NCBI GenBank assembly: GCA_003565155.1
Contig: PXDB01000101.1
Location: 34,158-98,157 of the forward strand
Direction of reading: 5' to 3'
DNA from: Nitriliruptoraceae bacterium
GTDB lineage: Bacteria; Actinomycetota; Nitriliruptoria; Nitriliruptorales; Nitriliruptoraceae
Length of the DNA stretch: 64,000 nt
In this document: piece by piece, positions 8,189 through 16,617 of the stretch
Layout: every line of letters begins with the position of its first letter
How positions within the stretch are numbered: the stretch's first letter is position 1
The notes under the pieces: model-generated
Told to the model about the DNA's origin: nothing
The model's input: only the letters and a program-made list of their open reading frames with translations
Database searches by the model: none
Position numbers and translations under genes: made by a program

Positions 8189-10110
8189 CGCCCCTCCCCC
8201 GGCGGATCAGCGGGTCGCCCGGCGGCGGCCCGCTCCCGGGCGTCCTCGGCGTAGGCGGTGACCAGCTCACGGTAGGAGGCGTCCTCGGCGAGCAGTTGCT
8301 CGTGGGGTCCTCGCGCCTGGACGGCCCCGTCGGCGAGGAACACCACCTCGTCGGCGAGCACGATGGAACCCTGCCGGTAGGCGACCACCACCACCGTGGC
8401 GGGCAGCTGCGCATCGGCCAGGCCGCGCAGGATCTCGGACTCCACCGCCGGGTCCACCGCCGAGGTGGCGTCGTCGAGCACCAGCAGGCGTGGACGGCGC
8501 ACCAGCGCGCGGGCCAGGGCGATCCGCTGGCGCTGGCCACCGGACAGCGTCGCGCCGCGTTCGCCGACCATGGTGTCGTAGCCGTGCTCGAGGGCCCGGA
8601 TGAACCCGTCGGCCCGGGCGAGCCGCGCGGCGGCAAGGACCTCGTGCTCAGGGACCTCGGCGCCGAGGGTGATGTTCTCCCGCACCGTGTCGTCGAACAG
8701 GAAGGCCTCCTGGAACACGATCGCCACGTGCGCGGCGAGCTGGTCCCGGGCCAGATCGGGGAGCTGGCGGGCGTCGAAGGTGATCCGGCCGGCGTCAGGG
8801 TCGTAGAGGCGCACCAGCAGGGAGGCGATGGTGGACTTGCCGGAGCCCGTCGCCCCCACCAGGGCGATGGTGCGGCCCGCGTCGACGTCGAAGGTGACCG
8901 AGCGCACCCCCCGTCGATGCCCGTCCGCCCCGTCACCGTCCGCCCCGGCTCCGGTGGCGGCGGCGCTGCCGACGGGGTCTGGCCCGGAGAGGTGTTCCCG
9001 CACGGTGTCGGGATGGCGGAACCCGACGGCCTCCAGCGAGGTGGGCGCGCCGCCCTCGCCGCCGCCCGGCGCCTCGCCGTAGACCATCCGCTCGGTGGCC
9101 CGGAGCACACGGGAGACCCGGTCCCAACCGACCACGGCCCGCGGGAGCTCACCGAGCAGCCACCCGAACACCCGCATCGGCAGGGCCACCAGCCGGAACA
9201 GGTACGCGAACTGCACCAGGTCGCCCGGAGTGAGGGCGCCGTCGCGCACCCGGAAGGCGCCCACCAGCAGCACCAGCAGGATCCCGACGTTGGGCAGTGC
9301 CTCGATGACGGGGTCGAAGAAGGCCCGCAGCCGCCCCACGCGGATCATCTTGTCACGCAGGTCCTCCGAGACGGTGCGGAAGCGGTCCTCCTCGGCCCGC
9401 TCCCGGCCGAGGGTCTTGACCACCAGCGCGGCGTCGAAGGACTCGTGCGCGACCTCGGCCACCTCGGCGCGGGCCTGCTGGGCGACGGTGGCCGCGGAGC
9501 GCATCCGGCGCTGGTAGAACCAGTTCGCGAAGGCCAGCAGGGGCCCCACCGCGAAGCCGATCGCCGCCAGCGCCGGGTCGGTCACGATCAACAGCCCGGC
9601 GGTCAGCACCAGCAGCAGGCTCGCACCGAGCGCCATCGGCAGCGGTGCCGCCACGAAGAACGCGGACTCCACGTCCGCGTTGGCGTTGGACAACAGCTCG
9701 CCCGTGGGATGTCGCCGGTGCCAGGCGATCGGCAGCTCGAGGTAGCGCCGCGTGACCCGCCGGCGGTAGGTCGCCTGCAGCCGGAACTGGGCGTGGTAGG
9801 CGCCGAGGCGGCGGGCGACCACACCGATGGCCTTGAGGAGCGCCACTCCCAGGATCGCGGTGACCGCCAGGACCACGACCCCCCACTCGATCGCACCCGC
9901 GGCGAAGGTGGGGAGGAGGACCTCGTCGGTGATCCAGCCGAGGACCAGCGACGAGAGCACCATCATCACCGCGTACAGGACCGAGCCGGTGATACCGACG
10001 GTGAATGGACGTGGGGCGCCGCGCAGGGCCACGCCCACCACCGCAAGGCCACGACGCACCAGCCCGTCGTCGGACGGGTCGCGCGGGGTGGGGCGGGCGG
10101 TGGCGGTCAC
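8185..10110 (-). CDS. ABC exporter half-transporter, first subunit (degenerate ATPase site)
   Basis: Half-transporter of about 641 aa, partner of the gene it overlaps by 4 bp. Six membrane helices are followed by an ATPase domain with Walker A GATGSGKST and a canonical signature LSGGQRQR. The Walker B reads LLVLDDATSAVD (Asp where the catalytic Glu should be) and the H-switch region reads VVAYRQGS (Tyr instead of His), so this subunit's own ATP site is predicted to be non-hydrolytic, as in heterodimeric exporters such as TM287/288. GTG at 10110 is chosen; it sits seven bases after a TACCCT hexamer, implying a leaderless mRNA. The frame extends to 10209 but those residues look unrelated. Confidence 0.9.
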   Translation of the reverse strand: MTATARPTPRDPSDDGLVRRGLAVVGVALRGAPRPFTVGITGSVLYAVMMVLSSLVLGWITDEVLLPTFAAGAIEWGVVVLAVTAILGVALLKAIGVVARRLGAYHAQFRLQATYRRRVTRRYLELPIAWHRRHPTGELLSNANADVESAFFVAAPLPMALGASLLLVLTAGLLIVTDPALAAIGFAVGPLLAFANWFYQRRMRSAATVAQQARAEVAEVAHESFDAALVVKTLGRERAEEDRFRTVSEDLRDKMIRVGRLRAFFDPVIEALPNVGILLVLLVGAFRVRDGALTPGDLVQFAYLFRLVALPMRVFGWLLGELPRAVVGWDRVSRVLRATERMVYGEAPGGGEGGAPTSLEAVGFRHPDTVREHLSGPDPVGSAAATGAGADGDGADGHRRGVRSVTFDVDAGRTIALVGATGSGKSTIASLLVRLYDPDAGRITFDARQLPDLARDQLAAHVAIVFQEAFLFDDTVRENITLGAEVPEHEVLAAARLARADGFIRALEHGYDTMVGERGATLSGGQRQRIALARALVRRPRLLVLDDATSAVDPAVESEILRGLADAQLPATVVVVAYRQGSIVLADEVVFLADGAVQARGPHEQLLAEDASYRELVTAYAEDARERAAAGRPADPPGEGR

Positions 10111-10117
10111 CGCGCCG

Positions 10118-10123
10118 AGGGTA
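10118..10123 (-). promoter_or_regulatory. putative -10 element TACCCT of the ABC exporter pair
   Basis: TGGCTACCCTCGG on the minus strand places a TAnnnT hexamer 7 nt before the chosen GTG start, so transcription would begin at or beside the start codon (leaderless). The same GGCTACSCT context occurs before both tRNA genes and valS in this window. Confidence 0.4.
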
Positions 10124-10224
10124 GCCAGCGCAGCCAGGGTGCTTCGACGTCGAGATATCTGGATGCTGTGGCGCGGTTCGCCCCGGACCGGATGGACCGG
10201 CGGGCGCACGGCCCTGGGGGTCGG

Positions 10225-12204
10225 TCACTCGAGTTCGCTGATGACCCCCCGTCCCTCGCAGGCCTCGCAGGTGTGGCTGAAGGACTCCAACAGCCCCTGG
10301 CTCACGTTCTTGCGCGTCATCTGCACCAGGCCGAGCTTCGAGACCTCCGACACCCGGGTCTTCGTCCGGTCCCGGAGCAGCTCACGCTGCAACCTCCTGA
10401 CGACCTGCTCCTGGTTCGCCTTCAGCAGCATGTCGATGAAATCGATCACGATGATGCCGCCCATGTCGCGCAGACGGAGCTGGCGCACGATCTCATCCGC
10501 CGCCTCGAGGTTGGTGCGCAGCACGATCTCCTCGAGGTTGGTGTCCTTGCTGCCGGTGAAGCGACCGGTGTTGACGTCGATCACCTTCATCGCCTCGGTG
10601 GACTCGATGATCAGGTAGCCCCCCGACGGCAACCACACCTTGCGCCCCATCGCCTTGCGGAGCTGTTCAGCGACGTCGTAGGCGTCGAACAACGGCGGCA
10701 GGCTCGCCCGCCGCTCGGCGGCTGCAGCGAGATCGACCGGCCCGAGCAGGCGGTCGGCATCATCCGCACTCCGGGTGGACCCGCCCGCTGGCGCCGTGGC
10801 GGGCACCTCGCCGACCTCCAGGGGTGGCGCCCCGGCGGCGCGGGCCCGCGCGTCGGCCGTGGGGGCGCCGTACAGCTCCACCTTGTCGAGCAGCTCCGGT
10901 GCCACCTCGTCGAGGTAGCCGCGGACCTGGCGGTAGAGGTCCTCGTCGTCGACGATCGCGCGCTCGAACTCCGGGCCGAAGTTGTCCCGGATCACCTTCA
11001 CCACCAGCGGCGGCTCCTCGTAGACCGCGGTGAGCGCATCCGCACCCTCGGCGGCCTGCTCGACCCGCTGCCACTTGGCGAGGAGGCGCTCGAGGTCGGC
11101 CAGGATCTGCTCCTCGCTGGCGCCCTCGGCGGCGGTGCGCACGATGATGCCGTGCTCGGCGGGCTTGACCTTCTTGACCACCCGGCGCAGCCGGTCACGT
11201 TCGCGGTCGGTCAGCTTGCGGGAGATCCCGAACAGATCGGAGTTCGGGGCGAGCACCATGTAGCGGCCCGCCAGCGACAGGTGCATGGTCAGCCGGGGCC
11301 CCTTGGAGCCCATGGGGTCCTTGGTGACCTGCACGAGGACCTTCTGGCCCGGCTTGAGGGCGTTCTCGATGCGCTGGGCGTCACCCTCCTCGAGATCGAG
11401 CTCGTCGTAGAGCACCTCTCCGGCGTAGAGGACCCCGTTGCGGCCCTTCCCGATGTCGAGGAAAGCCGCCTCCATACCGGCGAGGACGTTCTGGACCCGC
11501 GCCATGTAGATGTTGCCGACGAAGGTCACGTCCTCCTTCCGCGTGACGTAGTGCTCGACCACCGTGCGGTCCTCGAGGACACCGATCTGGGTGCGTTCCT
11601 GCTGGGAGGTCACCAGCATCGTGCGCGGTGGACCCTCCAGGATCGCGCGCCGCACCTCCTCGGAGACCCCGCCCGTGCGCTGCGGCGTCCGCCGGCCACC
11701 GCCGTTGCCGCCACCGCTGCGACGTCCGCCCCGTTTGGCCGCCATGCGGGTGCCGCCCTTGGCGATGGCGTCCTCCACGGCACGGTCGGCGCCCGCGCCT
11801 TCGGCCGTATCGGTGCGCTGCGCACCGCTGCCGTCAGCCTCCCGGCGATCGCCACCATCGTCGCGGTCCGTCGACCCGGCGTCCCGGGACGGCCTCCCGC
11901 CACCACCGGCGCGCACGGCCTCTGCCGCGGCAGGGGCCGCGGCATCCGTACCAGCGGCGTCCCCGTCAGCGTGTTGACCGCCGTCACCCTCGGTGCCGCC
12001 ACCACCGCTCCGGCGGCCACGTCCCCGTCCACGGCGCCCGCGGCGCCGCCGGCGACGCGCGCCGTCACCGGACGGACGCTCATCGGACGTGGCGGCGCCC
12101 TCGTCCGTGGTGGCGGTGCCCTCGGTCGCGGTGGCGTCCGGCTCCTGATCGGTCTGCGGGTTGGCCTTGTGGTTGGCCTGCTGTTCGGTGTCGTGGTCGG
12201 TCAC
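10225..12204 (-). CDS. rng: ribonuclease G/E family endoribonuclease
   Basis: RNase E/G endonuclease acting in rRNA/mRNA processing. The 659-aa protein starts at GTG 12204, 20 bp after the DUF2344 stop. About 190 N-terminal residues are low complexity (acidic, then basic RRRRRRGRRGRGRGRR tract), a typical actinobacterial disordered extension. The S1-like domain begins at TQIGVLEDRTVVEHYV and includes FVGNIYMARVQNVLAGMEAAFLDIG. The DNase I-like catalytic section has VIDVNTGRFTG and IIVIDFIDM with the metal-binding Asp residues, and the Zn-link ending CEACEGRG. It lacks an RNase E-style long C-terminal scaffold; the disordered tail is at the N-terminus instead. Confidence 0.94.
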   Translation of the reverse strand: MTDHDTEQQANHKANPQTDQEPDATATEGTATTDEGAATSDERPSGDGARRRRRRGRRGRGRGRRSGGGGTEGDGGQHADGDAAGTDAAAPAAAEAVRAGGGGRPSRDAGSTDRDDGGDRREADGSGAQRTDTAEGAGADRAVEDAIAKGGTRMAAKRGGRRSGGGNGGGRRTPQRTGGVSEEVRRAILEGPPRTMLVTSQQERTQIGVLEDRTVVEHYVTRKEDVTFVGNIYMARVQNVLAGMEAAFLDIGKGRNGVLYAGEVLYDELDLEEGDAQRIENALKPGQKVLVQVTKDPMGSKGPRLTMHLSLAGRYMVLAPNSDLFGISRKLTDRERDRLRRVVKKVKPAEHGIIVRTAAEGASEEQILADLERLLAKWQRVEQAAEGADALTAVYEEPPLVVKVIRDNFGPEFERAIVDDEDLYRQVRGYLDEVAPELLDKVELYGAPTADARARAAGAPPLEVGEVPATAPAGGSTRSADDADRLLGPVDLAAAAERRASLPPLFDAYDVAEQLRKAMGRKVWLPSGGYLIIESTEAMKVIDVNTGRFTGSKDTNLEEIVLRTNLEAADEIVRQLRLRDMGGIIVIDFIDMLLKANQEQVVRRLQRELLRDRTKTRVSEVSKLGLVQMTRKNVSQGLLESFSHTCEACEGRGVISELE

Positions 12205-12223
12205 GGGAGGCTCGCTCTGGGTG

Positions 12224-13090
12224 TCAGGCGGCCTCCGCGTCGACGTCGGGGACCAGTGGTTCGACCTCGCCGTCGAGGGCGTCGGCGACGCCCCCGGGCA
12301 CCTGTGTGCCCTGCACGCAGCGGGTGACCGCGGCGGGCGCGGCCACCTCGGCGGCGGCCAGCGCGGTGTGGAGGTCGGTCGGTCTCACGGTGGGGCCGTC
12401 GTTGCGGAGGACCGCTCGGAGGACGGTGTGCGCGTCGCGGGTAGGGGTACCCGGTCGCGTGGCGACGGCGAGGGCGAGCACCGCGGGCCGTACGTCGATG
12501 GTGCGGTCACCGTCGGGACGGCGCCGCACGACCTCGACGGACGTGCTCGCGAGCAGCTCGTCGGCTCGTGTCGTGAGGAGCGCACGCAGCTCGGTCTGGT
12601 CGACCGGGGGCCACGCGAGCTCCCAGAGGGTGACCCGCAGCATCTTCGCCAGCTTCGGCGCGCCGTCGGGCACCTCCAGGTAGGTCGTGATGTCCATCCC
12701 CGCCGGCAGCGCGGCGGAGAGCGCAGCGAGATCCGCTGCGGGTTCGATCGGCGCCGCGAAGGTCAGCTCGGCGTACTCGCCGTACGAGCGCACCCCCACG
12801 GGCAGCGCGTCCGGGAAGGACACCTTGGGGTGGGGGGTGAAGCCCTCGGAGTACGCGATCGGAAGGTCGGCACGGCGCAGCGCCCGTTCCCAGACCGAGG
12901 TCAGGTCCCGCGCCGAGATGAAGCGCGTGCGACCGACCTTGGTCCAGCGGATGCGGTAGCGCTGCAGCAACGCGTCCGTCCTCCTCGATCCGGGTGCGGT
13001 CCCGGGAGCTCGTGCGGCTGTCGGGGTCGTGCGGGTGGTGCCGGTCGTCGTGTCGGTGCCGTCGACGCTGACGGGGTGGTCCTCACCCAC
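12224..13090 (-). CDS. DUF2344 (TIGR03936 family) partner of radical SAM protein
   Basis: Member of the DUF2344 family, which is found fused to or next to TIGR03960 radical SAM proteins; function not established. Core sequence RYRIRWTKVGRTRFISARDLTSVWERALRRA and SEGFTPHPKVSFPDALPVGV is diagnostic. GTG at 13090 overlaps the 3' end of the radical SAM gene by 8 bp and gives 288 aa; the first 40 residues are a Thr/Pro-rich linker, so translation could also begin later. The overlap supports a shared complex. It precedes rng, the usual actinobacterial order, hinting at an rRNA- or ribosome-related role (inference). Confidence 0.9.
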   Translation of the reverse strand: MGEDHPVSVDGTDTTTGTTRTTPTAARAPGTAPGSRRTDALLQRYRIRWTKVGRTRFISARDLTSVWERALRRADLPIAYSEGFTPHPKVSFPDALPVGVRSYGEYAELTFAAPIEPAADLAALSAALPAGMDITTYLEVPDGAPKLAKMLRVTLWELAWPPVDQTELRALLTTRADELLASTSVEVVRRRPDGDRTIDVRPAVLALAVATRPGTPTRDAHTVLRAVLRNDGPTVRPTDLHTALAAAEVAAPAAVTRCVQGTQVPGGVADALDGEVEPLVPDVDAEAA

Positions 13091-15161
13091 CCCCGGCGTA
13101 GCGCTCCGGTGCGGTGGGCAGCGCCTCGGGACCGCGCGCGGAGGTCCCAAGGCCCTGGGGCAGCATCGGCAGGCTGTACCCACCGGTGTAGCCGGTGTCA
13201 TGCTCCAGGCTCAAGCCGGGGCACACCCCGCAGTCGTAGCAGGCCGACCACCGGCAGTCGTCAAGCTGCTGGTCGGACTGGGCGTCCTGCCAGTCCTCCC
13301 ACAGCCACTCGGCCTCGAGGCCGGCGTCGAGGTGGTCCCAGGGCAACGCCTCTCGTTGGTCCCGTTCCCGGTAGCTGTACCAGTCGAGATCCACCCCCGT
13401 CTCGGCCAGGGCGCGCCGCCACACCTCGAGGGTCGGCATCTCGTGCCACCCGTCGAACCGGGCACCGAGCTGCCAGGCCCGTTCCACCACCGCCGCGACC
13501 CGGCGGTCACCGCGGGCGAGCAGGCCCTCGATCACCCCCTCCTCGGGATCGTTGGTCCGCAGCTTGATGCCGCGGTGCTCCTTGATGGCGTGGCGGATGA
13601 GGGTGAGCTTGCGCCGGATCTCCTCCGGCGGGTCCTGCGCCGCCCACTGGAAGGGGGTGTGGGGCTTCGGCACGAACCCGCCCACGGAGATGGTGACCTT
13701 GTTCGCCTTGCCGTGACGGCGGGCGATCGCGTAGACCTCGATCGCGAGGTCGGCGATGGCCTGCACGTCCTCGTCGGTCTCCGTGGGCAGGCCGACCATG
13801 AAGTACAGCTTGATGTGGCGCCAGCCCTCGGAGAAGGCCACCTCGGCGGTCCGCAGCAGGTCCGCCTCGGACACCATCTTGTTGATCACCGCGCGCATCC
13901 GCTCGCTGCCGGCCTCGGGCGCGAAGGTCAGTCCGCTGCGACGGCCGTTGCGGGTGAGCTCGTTGGAGAGGGTGACGTTGAAGGCGTCGACCCGGGTGGA
14001 GGGCAGCGACAGCGAGGTGGTGGTCCCCTCGTAGGTGTCCGCGAGCTCCCGGGCGATCGGTCCGATGGCCGAGTGGTCGGCCGAGGACAGCGACAGCAGG
14101 CCGACCTCGTTGAAACCGGTGTCGGCCACCCCCTGCTCCACCAGCCGCTGGACCGTCTCCGGGCGACGCTCGCGCACCGGCCGGGTGATCATCCCGGCCT
14201 GGCAGAACCGGCAGCCGCGGGTGCACCCGCGGAAGATCTCCACGCTGAAGCGCTCGTGCACGGTCTCGGTCATCGGGACCAGCTGCTTGCGGGGGTAGGC
14301 CCACTGCTCAAGGTCCTGCACGGTGCGCTTGGGCACCCGCGCCGGGACGCCGCGCTCGGTGGGCACGGTGCGCTTGAGGCGGCCGTCCTCGCTGTAGCGG
14401 GGGGTGTAGAAGGCCGGGACGTACACCCCCTCGACGGCGGCCAGGGACCGCAGCAGGGCGTGGCGCACCTCGGCACCGTCGGCGCCGACCAGGGCGCCTG
14501 ACGGCTCGCGGTCCTGCTTGTGGCGCCGGACCACCTCGTCGATCTCGAGGGTGACCTCCTCACCGTCACCCATCACCGCGGCGTCCACGAACGGCGCGAG
14601 CGGTTCCGGGTTGAAGGCGGCATGACCGCCGACGAGCACGACGGGATCGTCCGGGCCGCGGTCGGCCGCGCGGTGGGACACGCCCCCCAGGTCGAGCAGG
14701 TTCAACAGGTTGGTGTGCCCGAGCTCGTGCGGCAGCGAGACCCCGAAGACGTCGAAGGCCCACAACGGCCGGTGGGTCTCCAGTGAGAAGGTGGGCAGAC
14801 CTTCCGCTCGCAGCAGCTCCTCCAGGTCGACCCAGGGGGCGTAGGCGCGTTCCGCCAGCGCGGTGCTGCGCTCGTTGAGCAGCTCGTAGAGGATCTGGAT
14901 GCCCTGGTTGGGCTGGCCGACCTCGTAGGTGTCGGGGTAGCAGAGGAGCCAGCGGGTCTCGGCGGCTTCCCAGGCCGTCACCTGCTGGTTGTGCTCCCCG
15001 CCGACGTACTGGGCGGGCTTGCGGACCTGGGGCAGCAGGGGCTCCAGCGCGCTCCAGCAGGAGGGCGGTGGTGTCGCGGCCGGGCCGGGACGCCGGAAGG
15101 GGGCGCGCTGGTCCCGCGCCGGCATCGCGGGGGCCAGGCCCGGGGGTGCGGATCCGAGCAC
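13083..15161 (-). CDS. B12-binding-like radical SAM protein, TIGR03960 family
   Basis: Radical S-adenosylmethionine enzyme of unknown reaction. The start GTG at 15161 has AGGAG at good spacing; 692 aa. A B12-binding-like N-terminal region (about 65-210, GGHAAFNPEPLAPFVDA) is followed by the radical SAM core with the [4Fe-4S] motif RGCTRGCRFCQAG (Cys313, Cys317, Cys320), then SSADHSAIG, LTFAPEAGSERMR and KLYFMVGLPTETDED. A C-terminal cysteine cluster CYDCGVCPG could hold another metal site. It is coupled to the DUF2344 gene downstream. A putative promoter lies about 120 bp upstream, separating it from rodA. Confidence 0.93.
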   Translation of the reverse strand: MLGSAPPGLAPAMPARDQRAPFRRPGPAATPPPSCWSALEPLLPQVRKPAQYVGGEHNQQVTAWEAAETRWLLCYPDTYEVGQPNQGIQILYELLNERSTALAERAYAPWVDLEELLRAEGLPTFSLETHRPLWAFDVFGVSLPHELGHTNLLNLLDLGGVSHRAADRGPDDPVVLVGGHAAFNPEPLAPFVDAAVMGDGEEVTLEIDEVVRRHKQDREPSGALVGADGAEVRHALLRSLAAVEGVYVPAFYTPRYSEDGRLKRTVPTERGVPARVPKRTVQDLEQWAYPRKQLVPMTETVHERFSVEIFRGCTRGCRFCQAGMITRPVRERRPETVQRLVEQGVADTGFNEVGLLSLSSADHSAIGPIARELADTYEGTTTSLSLPSTRVDAFNVTLSNELTRNGRRSGLTFAPEAGSERMRAVINKMVSEADLLRTAEVAFSEGWRHIKLYFMVGLPTETDEDVQAIADLAIEVYAIARRHGKANKVTISVGGFVPKPHTPFQWAAQDPPEEIRRKLTLIRHAIKEHRGIKLRTNDPEEGVIEGLLARGDRRVAAVVERAWQLGARFDGWHEMPTLEVWRRALAETGVDLDWYSYRERDQREALPWDHLDAGLEAEWLWEDWQDAQSDQQLDDCRWSACYDCGVCPGLSLEHDTGYTGGYSLPMLPQGLGTSARGPEALPTAPERYAGGG

Positions 15162-15286
15162 GTACGCTCCTGTGGTCGCTGCGGCGCGTCCAGGGTGCGA
15201 ACACGGAGGGCGGAAGCCCTCGGCCTCCGGGGCTGCCCACCACCGACGGGCACCTCGCGGCGTCGCCCGCGCGCCGGGTGGCGCGG

Positions 15287-15292
15287 AGGGTA
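15287..15292 (-). promoter_or_regulatory. putative -10 element TACCCT upstream of the radical SAM gene
   Basis: Minus-strand CTGCTACCCTCC matches the recurring TACSCT hexamer seen before tRNAs, valS and the ABC exporter genes. It lies about 125 bp before the radical SAM start in the 216-bp gap after rodA. No clear -35. Confidence 0.3.
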
Positions 15293-15377
15293 GCAGCCGG
15301 CTGTTGCACCTCGACGGGGGCGCACCGGGCGACGGGTCGTGCGGGGTGGCGGGACGGGATGCGGACGCCGGACGGGG

Positions 15378-16556
15378 TCAGAACCGCCGCATGTGGATGT
15401 TCAGCAGCAACCCGATCATCGCGAACCATACGATGAGCGAGGTCCCGCCGTAGCTGATGAAGGGCAGGGGCAGGCCGGTGACCGGCATGATGCCCACGGT
15501 CATCCCGACGTTGACGAAGACCTGGAGGGTCAGGATCGCGACGATGCCACCGGCGACCAGGGTGCCGAAGGTGTCCTTGGCCAGGATGGCGATACGCAGG
15601 CCCCGCCACACCAGCACCAGAAGGAGTGCGAGGACCACGCTGCCGCCGAGGAAGCCGAACTCCTCGGCGATCACGGTGAAGATGAAGTCGGTGTGGTTCT
15701 CGGGGACGTAGGACAGCGAGGTCTGGGTCCCCTCGAACAGCCCCTTGCCCGCGAACTGTCCCGAGCCGACGGCGATCAGCGACTGGCGGGTCTGGAAGGC
15801 CGCGGTCTGAGCGGCGGAGGCGTCCCCGGCGCCCAGGAAGGCGGTCAGGCGGGACAGCTGGTAGTCCTGGATCAGCTCGGTCTGCAGGGCCACGATGACC
15901 CCGATGACCCCGGAGAGGGTCAGACCCACGAGGTAGCGCGCCTGGACACCGCCGAGCAGGAACAGCACGGCGGTGGACCACACGAACACCATCGAGGTCC
16001 CGAGGTCCGGCTGGAGGAACACCAGCCCCGTGGGGAGCAGGGTCAGGACCAGGCAGGCGAGCACCACCCCGGCACGTGGCTGTCCCTCGCTCTCGTGGAT
16101 CAGGGCAGCCACCACCACCAGTACGGCCAGCTTGGCCATCTCGGAGGGTTGGAGCTGGAACCCGCCCAGCACGATCCACCGTTGCGCGCCGCCGAACGCC
16201 GTCCCCAGCGGCGAGAGCACCAGCCCCAGCAGCACGATGGAGACCACGTACAGCACGGGCGCGTACACCCGGACCACGCGGTAGTCCACCACCGCGACCA
16301 CCACCATGACGAGGACGCCGATGGCCAGGGCCAGGAGCTGACGGCTCACGTAGGTGGTGGGCGGCAGCCCCTGGGCAGAGAGTGCAACCAGCTTGGCGCT
16401 GTAGATCGCGACCAGCCCGATCGCGGTGAGTCCCAGCGCGGTGAGCACCAGGACGGGGTCGAGGTGACGGATCGGGGCGTACACCTCCATCCAGCGGGAC
16501 TGGACCTGCGCACGCTGCTGGCGCAGCTCGCGGTCCTGTCCGTAGTTCGTGGCCAC
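15378..16556 (-). CDS. rodA: rod-shape SEDS peptidoglycan polymerase RodA
   Basis: SEDS-family glycosyltransferase that polymerises lipid II during cell elongation, working with the PBP2-type transpeptidase encoded just upstream. GTG at 16556 has GGAGG seven bases upstream and gives 392 aa; longer in-frame extensions overlap mrdA out of frame and are not real. Ten membrane helices are evident, and the SEDS signatures VAGGIVAILTLQVFVNVGMT and LPLPFISYGGTSLIVWF are at the C-terminus. The AVGSGQFAGKGLFEGTQ and YVPENHTDFIFTVIAEEFG motifs, with the conserved catalytic-site Asp, are present. Confidence 0.95.
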   Translation of the reverse strand: MATNYGQDRELRQQRAQVQSRWMEVYAPIRHLDPVLVLTALGLTAIGLVAIYSAKLVALSAQGLPPTTYVSRQLLALAIGVLVMVVVAVVDYRVVRVYAPVLYVVSIVLLGLVLSPLGTAFGGAQRWIVLGGFQLQPSEMAKLAVLVVVAALIHESEGQPRAGVVLACLVLTLLPTGLVFLQPDLGTSMVFVWSTAVLFLLGGVQARYLVGLTLSGVIGVIVALQTELIQDYQLSRLTAFLGAGDASAAQTAAFQTRQSLIAVGSGQFAGKGLFEGTQTSLSYVPENHTDFIFTVIAEEFGFLGGSVVLALLLVLVWRGLRIAILAKDTFGTLVAGGIVAILTLQVFVNVGMTVGIMPVTGLPLPFISYGGTSLIVWFAMIGLLLNIHMRRF

Positions 16557-16591
16557 CTGCTCACCTCCTCCGGGTACTGCCGGTCGTCGTG

Positions 16592-16613
16592 CCACCCGCC
16601 GCGGGGCGGGTGG
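16592..16613 (-). terminator. GC hairpin between mrdA and rodA
   Basis: Perfect 9-bp stem CCACCCGCC / GGCGGGTGG with a 4-nt GCGG loop, 5 bp after the mrdA stop and 36 bp before the rodA start. No U-tract. It could attenuate rodA transcription relative to mreBCD-mrdA or stabilise the upstream mRNA. Confidence 0.55.
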
Positions 16614-16617
16614 GGGA

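Noticed and set aside
8170..12327. A 1385-codon open frame on the plus strand
   Set aside because: It is antisense to the ABC exporter genes and rng. High GC removes stop codons in the complementary frame; its translation is His/Gly/Asp-rich and family-less.
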